Counted from the stretch's first letter, positions 44,215 to 53,808 are shown. The stretch is 64,000 nucleotides of DNA from an uncultured Clostridium sp. (GCA_900553685.1 USEI01000001.1:124001-188000), one strand, 5' to 3'. Made by a program: numbers and translations. The notes: generated by a model not told the origin, from the sequence alone.

Positions 44215-45450
44215 ATGATTAATATAAATGAAAATTTTTTAAATTTACAAGATAGTTATCTTTTTTCTACAATAGCAAAAAAGGTAGCAGAATTTCAAAA
44301 AAAGAATCCAGATAAAAGGATTATAAAACTAGGAATAGGAGATGTAACTCGTCCAATAGCACCTAAGATTATAGATGCAATGCATAAGGCTGTTGATGAA
44401 ATGGGAAATCCAGATACTTTTAGAGGTTATGGACCAGAACAAGGTTATGAATTTTTAAGAGAGAAAATTGTAGAAAATGATTATAAAAAAAGAGGAGTAG
44501 ATATAAAACTTGATGAAGTTTTTGTATCAGATGGAGCAAAATGTGATTGTGGAAATATTGGAGATATTTTAAGTATTGATAATGTTGTTGCAATTACAGA
44601 TCCAGTTTATCCAGTATATTTGGATACTAATGTTATGGCTGGAAGAAGCGGAAAATATGATGAAAAAACAGGAAAATATCAAAATATGATTTATATTCCT
44701 GCAACTTCTGAAAATAATTTTATACCTGAACTTCCAGAAAGAGTTCCTGATATGATTTATTTATGTTTTCCTAACAATCCAACAGGTACAACTCTTTCAA
44801 AAAAAGAATTAAAAAAATGGGTAGATTATGCAAAAGCAAATAAATCCTTAATTTTATTTGACTCAGCTTATGAAGCTTTTATTTCTGAAGAAGATGTACC
44901 TCATACAATATATGAAATAGAAGGAGCAAAAGAAGTTGCAATAGAATTTAGAAGTTTTTCAAAAACAGCAGGATTCACGGGTGTAAGATGTGCATATACT
45001 GTAGTTCCAAAAGAATTGAAAGCTTATACAAAAACTGGAGAAGAAGTTTCTTTAAATTCATTATGGAACAGAAGACATGGAACAAAATTTAATGGTGTTT
45101 CATATCCAGTCCAAAGAGCTGCAGAAGCAGTTTATTCGGAAGAAGGGCAAAAACAAATAAAAGAAAATATTGCATATTATATGAATAATGCAAAAATAAT
45201 AAAAGAAGGATTAAAATCAGCTGGATATACTGTTTATGGCGGTATTAATGCCCCATATATTTGGCTAAAAGTGCCAGACGGACTAACTTCATGGGAATTT
45301 TTTGATAAACTATTAACAGAAGCTAATATTGTTGGTACTCCTGGAGTTGGATTTGGACCAAGTGGTGAAGGATATTTTAGATTAACAGCATTTGGAACAA
45401 AGGAAAATACAGAAGAAGCAATTGAAAGAATAAAAAATATGAAAAAATAA
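44215..45450 (+). CDS. dapL: LL-diaminopimelate aminotransferase
   Basis: 411 residues. '[17 protein letters not shown]', '[15 protein letters not shown]', '[14 protein letters not shown]', '[15 protein letters not shown]', '[15 protein letters not shown]', '[11 protein letters not shown]', 'DSAYEAFI' and the PLP-lysine motif '[10 protein letters not shown]' (K250) match DapL. It converts tetrahydrodipicolinate directly to LL-diaminopimelate, giving lysine and the peptidoglycan cross-link residue and bypassing the succinylase or acetylase routes. The start is ATG 44215, five bases after GGAGG (44205-44209); the ATG at 44203 lies in that ribosome site. Confidence 0.94.
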   Translation: MININENFLNLQDSYLFSTIAKKVAEFQKKNPDKRIIKLGIGDVTRPIAPKIIDAMHKAVDEMGNPDTFRGYGPEQGYEFLREKIVENDYKKRGVDIKLDEVFVSDGAKCDCGNIGDILSIDNVVAITDPVYPVYLDTNVMAGRSGKYDEKTGKYQNMIYIPATSENNFIPELPERVPDMIYLCFPNNPTGTTLSKKELKKWVDYAKANKSLILFDSAYEAFISEEDVPHTIYEIEGAKEVAIEFRSFSKTAGFTGVRCAYTVVPKELKAYTKTGEEVSLNSLWNRRHGTKFNGVSYPVQRAAEAVYSEEGQKQIKENIAYYMNNAKIIKEGLKSAGYTVYGGINAPYIWLKVPDGLTSWEFFDKLLTEANIVGTPGVGFGPSGEGYFRLTAFGTKENTEEAIERIKNMKK

Positions 45451-45462
45451 TTTATTTAAAAG

Positions 45463-45497
45463 GAAATATATTTAAAATAAATATATTTCTTTTTTTA
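45463..45497 (+). terminator. Rho-independent terminator after dapL
   Basis: GAAATATATTTA (45463-45474) pairs with TAAATATATTTC (45478-45489), followed by TTTTTTTATT. Confidence 0.7.
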
Positions 45498-45636
45498 TTA
45501 TACAAAAATAGAGATTTTTATTAATTTTATAAAAATAAATGAAATAAAGAATATATATTTTATCATAAATAGATATTAATTTTTTTATGAATAATTTACT
45601 ATAAAATTTTAAATGTAGAACTTTGTAAGATTTTGA

Positions 45637-45665
45637 TTGATTTTAAATAAATATTAAGATATAAT
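45637..45665 (+). promoter_or_regulatory. guaB promoter
   Basis: TTGATT (45637-45642), 17-bp spacer, TATAAT (45660-45665), 36 bp before the start. The short leader leaves no room for a purine riboswitch. Confidence 0.7.
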
Positions 45666-45701
45666 TAATATTATAATTAAATTATTAAGGAGGATTTTTT
45701 C

Positions 45702-47210
45702 ATGGCTGAAATATTAAAAGATGTATCAAGGACTTTTAACGAATTTTTATTATTGCCAAATTTAACAGATGAAAGATGTATACCAGAAAATGTTAGCTTA
45801 AAAACACCACTTGTAAAATTTAAAAGAGGAGAAGAACCAAAATATAGTGCTAATTTGCCAATGGTATCAGCAATAATGCAATCAGTATCAGGAGAGAAAA
45901 TGGCTATAGCACTTGCAAGAGAAGGTGGATGCTCATTTATATATGGAGCTCAGTCAATAGAATCTCAGGCACAAATGGTAAAGAATGTAAAAAAATATAA
46001 AGCAGGATTTATTATAAGTGATTCAAATGTTACTGAGAATACAACAATACAAGAATTAATAGATTTAATTGAAAGAACAGGTCATTCAACAGTAATGATA
46101 ACAGAAGATGGTTCAGCCAATGGAAAATTTTTAGGACTAGTTACAGATAAGGATTTTAGAATATCTAGAGTTATTTTAGATGAACCAGTAAAAAAATATA
46201 TGGTTCCTAAGGAAAAAATAGTTTTTGCAAGAAAAGGAATATCTCTACATGATGCAAATGATATGATATGGGATAACAAAATTAGTTGTTTACCTATTTT
46301 AGATGAAAATGATAATTTAGATACTTTAGTATTTAGAAAAGATTATGAAGCAGATAAAGAAAACCCAAATTCTTTATTAGATGAACACAAAAGATTTATT
46401 GTTGGTGCTGGTATTAATACAAGAGATTATGCAGAAAGAGTACCAGCTTTAGTTGAAGCAGGTGTTGATATAATTTGCATGGATTCTTCAGATGGTTTTT
46501 CTGTATGGCAAAAAAATACAATAGATTGGGTAAGAGAGCATTATGGTGATTCAGTAAAAATAGGTGCAGGTAATGTTGTTGATAAAGAAGGTTTTTACTA
46601 TTTAGCAGATGCAGGTGCCGATTTTATTAAAGTTGGTGTTGGTGGAGGTTCAATTTGTATAACACGTGAAACAAAAGGAATTGGACGTGGCCAAGCATCT
46701 AGTCTAATGGATGTAGTAGCAGCAAGAGATGAATATTTTGAGCGTACAGGTGTGTATATTCCTGTTTGTTCTGATGGAGGAATTGTACATGATCATCATA
46801 TAACACTTGCACTTGCAATGGGAGCAGATTTTGTAATGATGGGAAGATATTTTGCTAGATTTGATGAAAGCCCTACAAGAAAAGTTAAAAGAAATGGAAC
46901 TTTTATGAAAGAATATTGGGGCGAAGGTTCAAATAGAGCAAGAAATTGGCAAAGATATGATTTAGGTGGAGCTGCAAAAAATAAATTAACTTTTGAAGAA
47001 GGAGTTGATTCATATATTCCTTATGCTGGAAGATTAAAAGATAATGTGGAAGTAACAGTTAGTAAAATAAAATCAACAATGTGTAATTGTGGTTCAATAA
47101 CAATTAAAGAACTACATGAAAAAGCTAGATTAACAATGGTTTCTAATGTAAGTATAAAAGAAGGTGGAGCACATGATGTTGTTCTAAAAGAATTTGAATC
47201 AGGTATGTAA
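45702..47210 (+). CDS. guaB: Inosine-5'-monophosphate dehydrogenase, Tritrichomonas-like type
   Basis: 502 residues. A TIM barrel is interrupted by a CBS pair (about 95-215). The active-site loop '[19 protein letters not shown]' carries the catalytic Cys at 319, the mobile flap 'ARNWQRYD' has Arg418 and Tyr419, and '[11 protein letters not shown]' and 'GEGSNRARN' follow. These residue numbers and the wording of the loops match, from memory, the well-studied Tritrichomonas foetus enzyme, rather than the GPGSICTTR type of most bacteria. It oxidises IMP to XMP with NAD+, the committed step to GTP. With guaA 2.3 kb downstream it completes GMP synthesis. Start ATG 45702 after 'AAGGAGGA'. Confidence 0.94.
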   Translation: MAEILKDVSRTFNEFLLLPNLTDERCIPENVSLKTPLVKFKRGEEPKYSANLPMVSAIMQSVSGEKMAIALAREGGCSFIYGAQSIESQAQMVKNVKKYKAGFIISDSNVTENTTIQELIDLIERTGHSTVMITEDGSANGKFLGLVTDKDFRISRVILDEPVKKYMVPKEKIVFARKGISLHDANDMIWDNKISCLPILDENDNLDTLVFRKDYEADKENPNSLLDEHKRFIVGAGINTRDYAERVPALVEAGVDIICMDSSDGFSVWQKNTIDWVREHYGDSVKIGAGNVVDKEGFYYLADAGADFIKVGVGGGSICITRETKGIGRGQASSLMDVVAARDEYFERTGVYIPVCSDGGIVHDHHITLALAMGADFVMMGRYFARFDESPTRKVKRNGTFMKEYWGEGSNRARNWQRYDLGGAAKNKLTFEEGVDSYIPYAGRLKDNVEVTVSKIKSTMCNCGSITIKELHEKARLTMVSNVSIKEGGAHDVVLKEFESGM

Positions 47211-47225
47211 ATAAACTGAAAATTA

Positions 47226-47275
47226 AAACCTTTCTTATTAAAGTAAAATTTAATAAGAAAGGTTTATGTTTTTTT
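47226..47275 (+). terminator. Rho-independent terminator after guaB
   Basis: A perfect 17-bp inverted repeat, AAACCTTTCTTATTAAA (47226-47242) with 47249-47265, then ATGTTTTTTT. Confidence 0.8.
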
Positions 47276-47297
47276 GTTGAATTTTTTGTTTTTCATA

Positions 47298-47326
47298 TTG
47301 ACAATTTTAAAAAATGATAATAAATT
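47298..47326 (+). promoter_or_regulatory. Promoter of the GH13 amylase gene
   Basis: TTGACA (47298-47303, consensus -35) and TAAATT (47321-47326) at 17 bp. Confidence 0.5.
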
Positions 47327-47388
47327 ATACATAGAACAATTATTGTTTTTATATAGATAAGCTTTACTAAACTAAGGGAGGTTTTTAA

Positions 47389-49263
47389 ATGCGGCAAAAA
47401 AACAAAATTTTACTTAAGTTCGATTCCTCAGTACGTATAGATGAAACCATGAATCTTAAATTACGGATGCCTAATTCTTTGGGCTATGTGCAAGATGCAA
47501 AAGTTTTGTTTAATAGGAAAGGGGAGAAAACAGGAGGAGAGAAAGTAGAAACACTTACTTACATGAAAACTGAATCAGATACACGGTTCAGTGTATTCGG
47601 TAGCCAAATAGCCTTTGATTCACCTGGCTATAGAACATTCTGTATTCATTTAAAGCTGAACAACGCTTTTTGTGAACTCAGATATGATGCAGAAACAGGA
47701 GAAGTCACAATTAACGACCAAACTCAAAACTTTTGGGAGATGTTTGTGTATTATCCAAACTTTATTACTCCGAAGGAGATTAAAGGTGGAATCATGTATC
47801 AAATTTATATTGATACATTTTGCTCAAAAGATCTTCCAGATCATTTAAAAGGAAGGGTTGTTGAATGGGGTACATACCCTAAGTGGAAGCCAGATCCTGA
47901 TGGAGTTTATAGAAATACTCAGTGGTATGGTGGAAACATTAAGGGTGTAATCAGTATGCTGGATTATCTAGCATCATTGTCGGTAACAGCAATTTATCTT
48001 ACACCGATTTTTAAGAGTTCAACTTCTGATCGTTATGGTATTGACGATTATGAAGAGATTGATGAGCTTGTTGGAACATGGGATGATATTGAAACCTTAA
48101 AAGAAGAATGTCATAAACGTGGCATGATATATATTCAAGATGAGGTATTCAATCATTCTGGTCCAAATAATCGGTTGCTCAAAGAAATACCTGATGCATA
48201 TTCCTGGATACAAAAGTATACAAAATATCAAGGATGGTGGGGATTCGAATTACCAGAATTTGACAAATCTTCAGAGATGTATTATGCATTTTTGAGAAAA
48301 GTTAATGGTATTCATTCCCAATATGTTGATGGTTACAGAATGGACGTAGCAGACAACATGACAGATTATAGCTTAAAATTTATTAAAAAAATTTTTGGCA
48401 AATATATGTTATTGGAAGTCTGGAAAAATGCCATTAAGGGAGACTTTAGAGAGTTCCTTTATGGTGATGAAGGCGATGGAGTAATGAATTATCAATTCTC
48501 TAATGCAATTCATAGGCTTGTACGCTTTAGAAATGCGAAGTATTTTAAGAGAATAATTCATGATGTTTGTTCACTCTATCCACCTGATGCGCTTAATGGT
48601 TCTCCAATTTTTTTAAGCTCTCATGATACACCTCGAATTCCTAATATACTCTCAAATGAGCTCATGAAAAATGACGATTGTTATGAGAATATTTGGGATA
48701 TAGATAAAGATAATAGGTGGTTAAATGAAATAGGTGAGGTAGTCACTTTTTTACTTAGAAGTTGGGAATTTGAAAATGACAGTATCCCTGTAGAAATTAG
48801 AGAACTCGTCTTCGAAAAACATATAGAAGAAGTTTTTCTCCAATATACTCTTCCTGGATTACCATCAATTTTTGCGGGAGATGAAATTGGAACAGTAGGT
48901 CTTAAAGATCCACACAATCGCAAGTCTATCGACTGGATGAAAATGCTCAAATTTTTTGAAAGAAAAGATGAGAGTTTAAGTCAAGCAGATATTGACGAAA
49001 GATTGTATAGATTTTACCGCAGAATTGGAAAATTCAGAATGGAGTACAGAGAAATTTTTTCTGATTCTACTAACTTCAAGCTTCTCTATTTAAGTGATAC
49101 AAGAATAGTTTACAAAAGAGATTATCTTGTATTTATCGTGAATCTCAGTGATCAATATATTGCAATTCCAAAAAATCATTTGAATTCACAAATTTTTACT
49201 ATTGATGGGAAGCTTTATGAGCAGAAGATACCTCCACATGGAGCTATTGTAGCGAAAAGATAA
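47389..49263 (+). CDS. GH13 alpha-amylase family glycoside hydrolase, cytoplasmic (neopullulanase/maltogenic amylase-like)
   Basis: 624 residues without a signal peptide. An N-terminal beta domain (about 1-125) resembles the starch-binding N-domain of neopullulanases. The barrel has region I 'DEVFNHSG', region II 'GYRMDVAD' (nucleophile D319), region III 'LLEVWKN' (acid/base E343) and region IV 'SSHDTPR' (D413), so the active site is complete. It should hydrolyse alpha-1,4 or alpha-1,6 bonds of imported maltodextrins or glycogen. Composition is richer in G+C than guaA or guaB (23 of 60 bases in 48301-48360) and it has its own promoter, 'AGGGAGG' ribosome site and GC-rich terminator between two gua genes, which suggests acquisition as a single gene. 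Confidence 0.88.
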   Translation: MRQKNKILLKFDSSVRIDETMNLKLRMPNSLGYVQDAKVLFNRKGEKTGGEKVETLTYMKTESDTRFSVFGSQIAFDSPGYRTFCIHLKLNNAFCELRYDAETGEVTINDQTQNFWEMFVYYPNFITPKEIKGGIMYQIYIDTFCSKDLPDHLKGRVVEWGTYPKWKPDPDGVYRNTQWYGGNIKGVISMLDYLASLSVTAIYLTPIFKSSTSDRYGIDDYEEIDELVGTWDDIETLKEECHKRGMIYIQDEVFNHSGPNNRLLKEIPDAYSWIQKYTKYQGWWGFELPEFDKSSEMYYAFLRKVNGIHSQYVDGYRMDVADNMTDYSLKFIKKIFGKYMLLEVWKNAIKGDFREFLYGDEGDGVMNYQFSNAIHRLVRFRNAKYFKRIIHDVCSLYPPDALNGSPIFLSSHDTPRIPNILSNELMKNDDCYENIWDIDKDNRWLNEIGEVVTFLLRSWEFENDSIPVEIRELVFEKHIEEVFLQYTLPGLPSIFAGDEIGTVGLKDPHNRKSIDWMKMLKFFERKDESLSQADIDERLYRFYRRIGKFRMEYREIFSDSTNFKLLYLSDTRIVYKRDYLVFIVNLSDQYIAIPKNHLNSQIFTIDGKLYEQKIPPHGAIVAKR

Positions 49264-49291
49264 AAGGCGGTGAAGTTTTGTAACATTGCTT

Positions 49292-49325
49292 AGGGAGTCA
49301 TTTCGATTGAAGTGACTCCTTTTAC
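49292..49325 (+). terminator. Rho-independent terminator after the amylase gene
   Basis: GGAGTCA (49294-49300) pairs with TGACTCC (49313-49319), extended by TTTC / GAAG with one G-T pair, followed by TTTTAC. Confidence 0.75.
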
Positions 49326-49377
49326 TATTCATATATATTAATTTAAAAATTTTAAATTAATATATATGAATAGTAAA
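49321..49377. repeat. 57-bp perfect palindrome
   Basis: A 28-bp arm (49321-49348) and its exact complement (49350-49377) around a single central A (49349). The arm begins TTTACTATTCATATATATTA. It is AT-rich, lies between the amylase terminator and the guaA promoter and could form a cruciform or a long RNA hairpin. Confidence 0.8.
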
Positions 49378-49412
49378 TAAATATATAATATAAGATATAA
49401 AACATACAACTA

Positions 49413-49441
49413 TTGATTTAAATATATTTTTGTAATATACT
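49413..49441 (+). promoter_or_regulatory. guaA promoter
   Basis: TTGATT (49413-49418), 17-bp spacer, TATACT (49436-49441). Confidence 0.65.
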
Positions 49442-49496
49442 ATTAATATTAGCAAAGTGTTATTACAAGGATTTTATTATAAGAAAGGAATATAAT

Positions 49497-51038
49497 ATGG
49501 AAGAAAGAAAAGAACTAATTTTAATCTTAGATTTTTTTGGACAATATAATCAATTAATAGCAAGAAGAATTAGAGAATGTAATGTTTATTCAGAAATTGT
49601 ACCTTTTAATACACCAATTGAAAAGATAAAAGAAAAAAAACCTATGGGAATAATTTTTACAGGTGGACATGCAAATGTTTATAAAGAAGATGCTCCAATG
49701 TGTGATAAACAAATATTTAATTTAGGTATTCCAATTCTTGGAATTTGTTATGGCATGCAGGTTATGACACATATTTTAGGTGGAAAAGTTGAAAGGGCAG
49801 ATAAAAGAGAATATGGAGTTACTGAAGTTAATATAAATAACGAATCAAGTATATTTAAAGGTTTTTCAGACAAAAATAATTTTTTAATGAGTCATACAGA
49901 TTTTGTTTCGGAATTACCTGAAGGTTTTGAAAATATAGCAAGTACAATTGATTGTCCTAATGCGGCAATACAAAATATAGAAAAAAAGTTTTACGGAATT
50001 CAATTTCATCCAGAAGTTAATCTTTCAGAAAATGGTATACAGGTATTAAAAAATTTCATTTATGATGTTTGTAATTGTACTGGAACTTGGAAAATGAGTT
50101 CTTTTGTTGAAAACACTATAAAGCACATTAAAGAAAAAGTTGGAGATAAAAAAGCTTTATGTGCTTTATCAGGAGGAGTAGATTCTTCAGTTGCAGCTTC
50201 TTTAATGAGCAGGGCAATTGGAAAAAATCTGACATGTATATTTGTAGATCATGGCTTACTTAGAAAAAATGAATCAGAAGAAGTTGTTAAAGTTTTTGGA
50301 AACAGAGAAGATGTTAATTTTATAAGAGTTGACGCAAGTAAACGATTTTTAGAAAAATTAAAAGGAGTAACAGATCCAGAAGCAAAGAGAAAAATAATTG
50401 GAGAAGAATTTATTAGAGTTTTTGAAGAAGAAGCTAAAAAAATAGGTACAGTAGATTATTTAGTGCAAGGAACAATATATCCAGATGTTATAGAAAGTGG
50501 TGTAGGTCAAGGAATGACAATTAAGAGCCATCATAATGTAGGAGGACTTCCAGATTATGTTGATTTTAAAGAAATAATTGAACCACTTAGAGATTTATTT
50601 AAAGATGAAGTTAGAAAAGCAGGATTAGAATTAGAACTTCCAGAATATTTAGTATATAGACAACCATTTCCAGGACCCGGACTTGCAATAAGAGTAATTG
50701 GAGATATAACAGAAGATAAACTAAATATCTTAAAAGAGGCTGATTATATTTTTAGAGAAGAAATTGCAAATTCAGGATTGAATAAAAATATTAACCAATA
50801 TTTTGCTGTTTTAACTAATTTAAAATCAGTTGGAGTTATGGGAGATGAAAGAACTTATGATTATACAATAGCTTTAAGAGCGGTAACGACTTCAGATTTT
50901 ATGACAGCAGAATGGAGTAAAATTCCATTTGAAGTATTAGAAAAAGTTTCAAGCAGAATAGTAAATGAAGTAAAACATGTAAATAGAGTAGTTTATGATA
51001 TAACAAGCAAACCACCAGCAACAATAGAATGGGAGTAA
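49497..51038 (+). CDS. guaA: GMP synthase (glutamine-hydrolysing)
   Basis: 513 residues. The N-terminal class I amidotransferase domain has 'ILGICYGMQ' with the nucleophile C84 and 'GIQFHPEV' with the catalytic His. The ATP-pyrophosphatase domain has '[12 protein letters not shown]' (P-loop 225-231) and the C-terminal dimerisation domain has '[14 protein letters not shown]' and the final 'KPPATIEWE'. It aminates XMP to GMP. The N-terminus reads '[14 protein letters not shown]' where DFGGQ is usual. Start ATG 49497 after 'GAAAGGA'. The product of guaB is its substrate. Confidence 0.96.
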   Translation: MEERKELILILDFFGQYNQLIARRIRECNVYSEIVPFNTPIEKIKEKKPMGIIFTGGHANVYKEDAPMCDKQIFNLGIPILGICYGMQVMTHILGGKVERADKREYGVTEVNINNESSIFKGFSDKNNFLMSHTDFVSELPEGFENIASTIDCPNAAIQNIEKKFYGIQFHPEVNLSENGIQVLKNFIYDVCNCTGTWKMSSFVENTIKHIKEKVGDKKALCALSGGVDSSVAASLMSRAIGKNLTCIFVDHGLLRKNESEEVVKVFGNREDVNFIRVDASKRFLEKLKGVTDPEAKRKIIGEEFIRVFEEEAKKIGTVDYLVQGTIYPDVIESGVGQGMTIKSHHNVGGLPDYVDFKEIIEPLRDLFKDEVRKAGLELELPEYLVYRQPFPGPGLAIRVIGDITEDKLNILKEADYIFREEIANSGLNKNINQYFAVLTNLKSVGVMGDERTYDYTIALRAVTTSDFMTAEWSKIPFEVLEKVSSRIVNEVKHVNRVVYDITSKPPATIEWE

Positions 51039-51040
51039 AA

Positions 51041-51076
51041 AAAGGAGGGAGTGAAAATTCATTCACTCCCTCCTTT
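51041..51076. terminator. Bidirectional GC-rich terminator between guaA and the HIT gene
   Basis: AAAGGAGGGAGTGAA (51041-51055) pairs with TTCACTCCCTCCTTT (51062-51076). On the minus strand it continues into a run of T, so it mainly ends the HIT gene. It resembles in strength and composition the amylase terminator. Confidence 0.8.
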
Positions 51077-51102
51077 TGCATTGAAAAGTTCAGACTACTT
51101 AC

Positions 51103-52143
51103 TTAGTCATCAAATACCACAGACTCCCGAATCCATTTCGGCAGAAGTTTAAAGTTCTGAGCACAATAGTCACGGAATTTCTGAGCGATGATAGGCATTT
51201 TTTCACGATATGGATAAATTCTCCAATTGTAATGCTCATAATCACCCATGTAGGTTGCAAGTACCTGACGAGGCTGTTGTCTGGGATAATAGGTGTTGGG
51301 ATCGCATGCCATAAACCAGTTATCTTCCTGATCCACATACAGCATATAGGGGTTCTCTCCATACATGTGAAGATCCTCTTTCTGAATAAGGACAGGGCTC
51401 AAACCACTTTTCATGACTTCTTTAAGGACAGGCATATCCGTTGGAGCCAAATGAAAATGAGCATGAACAATACTGGTTTTGTGCTTTCCAGCACCAGTAC
51501 GCCCAGAAGCGCATTCAAAGGCAAATACCTTTTTATGATAGATACCTTCAAGAATGGAACGAACATCGTTTAAGACGCGATAGAACTCGGTTAAAACGGT
51601 TTCGTCCAACAGACCGAAACTCATAACATGAGCTTTAGGTACAATCATCAGATATCCGTCGAAAAAAGCACCGGTTCCAGGGACAACATAGAAGTTATCC
51701 GTTTCATATACGATGTGTTCTTCATGAGGAGCCTTATGCCGATAAATCTGGCAAAGAAGACAATCATCAGTAGACTGATTGACCATGCCAGTAGAATCTG
51801 CAGAAGAATGATCCCCTACATCAATATAAGCCAACTCAGGTTGATCAAGCAACTTAGGAAAGTCCTGGATGATGTTGTCAATACCAAGCACGAGCTTATC
51901 CAAGATGGTGCCTTCCGTTGAAAGCTGAATAACCACAGGATCAAACTGCATCCAATCCATTGCAAACTTAGTGGAAAAGTACACAGCATTTTTGTTGTAG
52001 TGATATACAGTATTCAGCATTTCTACGGTGAGTGTTTTGATGATGGTTACTGCCTTAAACCCAGCAATGCATTTGAGGATACCGTCATTAGTGATGAGAG
52101 AAGTGTCTCCCAAGATAATGATTAACCGTTGTGTAAGCTTCAT
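51103..52143 (-). CDS. HIT-domain protein with an unassigned N-terminal domain
   Basis: 346 residues. The C-terminal two thirds show 'CLLCQIY' (C128, C131, a possible zinc pair), 'VYETDNFYVVPGTGAFFDGY', 'MIVPKAHVMSFG' and 'VHAHFHLAP' with the histidine triad H227, H229 and H231, so a nucleotide hydrolase or transferase of the HIT superfamily is likely. Residues 1-115 ('TQRLIIILGDTSLITNDG...') match nothing I know. About 100 residues after the triad are Tyr/Pro-rich. G+C is well above the neighbours (25 of 60 bases in 51841-51900, against 17 of 60 in guaA 50221-50280). Ribosome site 'AAGGAGGAA' before the ATG at 52143. Probably acquired. Confidence 0.75.
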   Translation of the reverse strand: MKLTQRLIIILGDTSLITNDGILKCIAGFKAVTIIKTLTVEMLNTVYHYNKNAVYFSTKFAMDWMQFDPVVIQLSTEGTILDKLVLGIDNIIQDFPKLLDQPELAYIDVGDHSSADSTGMVNQSTDDCLLCQIYRHKAPHEEHIVYETDNFYVVPGTGAFFDGYLMIVPKAHVMSFGLLDETVLTEFYRVLNDVRSILEGIYHKKVFAFECASGRTGAGKHKTSIVHAHFHLAPTDMPVLKEVMKSGLSPVLIQKEDLHMYGENPYMLYVDQEDNWFMACDPNTYYPRQQPRQVLATYMGDYEHYNWRIYPYREKMPIIAQKFRDYCAQNFKLLPKWIRESVVFDD

Positions 52144-52189
52144 AAGAATTCCTCCTTAAAATTGTTCAGCGTGTGTGTCTTACTACATT

Positions 52190-52202
52190 TCTATTATAAC
52201 AC
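52190..52202 (-). promoter_or_regulatory. Extended -10 promoter of the HIT gene
   Basis: On the minus strand TGTTATAAT (52201-52193), with no good -35; about 50 bp before the start codon. Confidence 0.5.
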
Positions 52203-52287
52203 AAATTTACAAAAAAAGGAACATATTATGTAAAATAATTGGTAGTATAATTATTTAACTCAATAGTCTAATTAGAACTTTTCTTTC

Positions 52288-52316
52288 TTGATATTAAACA
52301 TATAATATGTTAAAAT
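52288..52316 (+). promoter_or_regulatory. ymdB promoter
   Basis: TTGATA (52288-52293), 17-bp spacer, TAAAAT (52311-52316) with TG at 52308-52309 (extended -10). Confidence 0.6.
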
Positions 52317-52405
52317 ACTAAAGTAAAAATAAGTAAATGAAAATATAATTTGCTTAAAATTAAAGTTTGAAAATAATTTTAAAGTAGATAAGGAGTTTTT
52401 ATAAA

Positions 52406-53179
52406 ATGAGAATATTAGCAGTAGGTGATATTGTAGGAAGAACAGGTTTAAAAACTTTAAAAGAAGTATTACCTAAAGTTGTGAAAGAAAATAATATAGA
52501 TTTTATAATTGTAAATGGTGAAAATGCAGCAGATGGTATGGGAATCACAGAAAAAATGTATAAAGATATATTATCCTTAGGCGTAAATGTTGTAACAATG
52601 GGAAATCATACTTGGGGTAAAAAAGAAATTTTTAATTTTATAGATGATAAACAAATTATTAGACCAGCAAATTATCCATCTAATAATCCAGGAAAAGGAT
52701 TTGATATATATGATTGTAAAGGAAAAAATATAGCTGTAATTAATTTAATTGGAAGAACAACAATGTCTGTTTTGTCTGAAAATCCATTTTTAATTGTAAA
52801 TGAAATTATAGACGAGATAAAAATGGCTGTTGATATTATTATTGTTGATTTTCATGCAGAAGCAACTGCAGAGAAAATTGCTATGGGTTATTACTTAGAT
52901 GGCAAAGCAACAGTTGTTTATGGTACTCATACTCATGTTCAAACTGCGGATGAAACTATATTAGAAAATGGAACAGGATATATAACAGATATAGGAATGA
53001 CAGGACCAAAAAGATCTGTTATAGGAATGGATGTTGAAGTATCTTTTAAAAGATTTGAAACATCACTTCCAGAAAGATATAAATTATCTCCAGATCCAAA
53101 GGGTAAATTTAATTCTTGTATGTTTGAAATTGATGATAAGACAAATAAAGTTATAAAAATAGAAAGAATTAATAGATAA
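52406..53179 (+). CDS. ymdB: YmdB-family metallophosphoesterase
   Basis: 257 residues. 'ILAVGDIVGRTGLKTL' (Asp), 'FIIVNGENAADGMGIT' (Asn, Glu), 'VVTMGNHTWGKKEI' (Asn, His), 'DFHAEATAEKIAMG' (His) and 'GTHTHVQTADE' (His pair) make the di-metal site. In Bacillus this enzyme hydrolyses 2',3'-cyclic nucleotides and affects biofilm and motility choices. It is usually found as rny-ymdB-spoVS; spoVS follows here but rny is not in the window upstream, where the HIT gene sits instead. Start ATG 52406 with 'AAGGAG'. Confidence 0.92.
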   Translation: MRILAVGDIVGRTGLKTLKEVLPKVVKENNIDFIIVNGENAADGMGITEKMYKDILSLGVNVVTMGNHTWGKKEIFNFIDDKQIIRPANYPSNNPGKGFDIYDCKGKNIAVINLIGRTTMSVLSENPFLIVNEIIDEIKMAVDIIIVDFHAEATAEKIAMGYYLDGKATVVYGTHTHVQTADETILENGTGYITDIGMTGPKRSVIGMDVEVSFKRFETSLPERYKLSPDPKGKFNSCMFEIDDKTNKVIKIERINR

Positions 53180-53241
53180 AAAATATTAATATAAATAGTA
53201 AATTCAAAATAAGTAGATAATGAAAAAATATAAATAAAAAA

Positions 53242-53326
53242 TGTCGTTTTTTGTTTAAAAAAAGTCGAAAAACATATTATAATAGATAAAAAAATCTATT
53301 CATAAGAGTTAAGACAAAAAACGACA
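53242..53326. promoter_or_regulatory. Inverted repeat flanking the probable spoVS promoter
   Basis: TGTCGTTTTTTGT (53242-53254) is exactly repeated in inverse at 53314-53326. Between them lie AGTCGAA (53263-53269) and a TATAAT (53278-53283). The half-sites resemble the Spo0A box TGTCGAA (two mismatches in the inverted pair, one in the middle site), so control by Spo0A is possible but not shown. Confidence 0.4.
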
Positions 53327-53465
53327 AAACACTTGAAAAAACTGTAGAAAGCTGGCATACGAAACTTCGAAAAATTGATGAAAAAATATAGACTTACCAT
53401 TTTTAATATTGTAAAATAATTACATCGAAACACAAGATAAAATAAAAATAATAGGAGGAAGAAAA

Positions 53466-53729
53466 ATGGAAGTTTTAAAAATTTCATCAAAATCAAACCC
53501 AAATTCAGTTGCTGGAGCAATAGCAGGTTTGGTTAAAGAAAGCACAAGAGCAGAGATGCAAGCAATAGGAGCAGGAGCTTTAAATCAAGCAATAAAAGCA
53601 GTTGCTATAGCAAGAGGTTTTGTAGCACCAGCAGGAGTAGATTTAATTTGTATACCAGCTTTTGCTGAAGTTCAAGTGGAAGGAGAAGATAGAACTGGTA
53701 TAAAACTTATTATAGAATCAAGAAAATAG
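53466..53729 (+). CDS. spoVS: Stage V sporulation protein S
   Basis: 87 residues with the almost invariant family sequence: 'LKISSKSNPNSVAGAIAGL', 'RAEMQAIGAGALNQAIKAVA', 'ARGFVAPAGVDLICIPAF' and 'GEDRTGIKLIIE'. SpoVS is a small Alba-like, probably nucleic-acid-binding protein needed for later sporulation stages. Start ATG 53466 after 'AGGAGGAA'. Its presence, with gerW further on, supports an endospore-forming organism or a recent descendant of one. Confidence 0.95.
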   Translation: MEVLKISSKSNPNSVAGAIAGLVKESTRAEMQAIGAGALNQAIKAVAIARGFVAPAGVDLICIPAFAEVQVEGEDRTGIKLIIESRK

Positions 53730-53774
53730 AATTCAGATTAAAATGTAAAGTTTATAATTGAATATTACTTATAT

Positions 53775-53808
53775 AAATGTATAGCTAAAAACTATACATT
53801 TTTTTATT
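53775..53808 (+). terminator. Rho-independent terminator after spoVS
   Basis: AAATGTATAG (53775-53784) pairs with CTATACATTT (53792-53801), then TTTTATTT. Confidence 0.75.

Noticed and set aside
45451-45701. Purine riboswitch before guaB
   Set aside because: The promoter is only 36 bp from the start codon and no conserved aptamer core is visible.
51232-51921. Plus-strand frames inside the HIT gene
   Set aside because: The minus-strand frame has the histidine triad, ribosome site and terminator; the plus frames arise from higher G+C.
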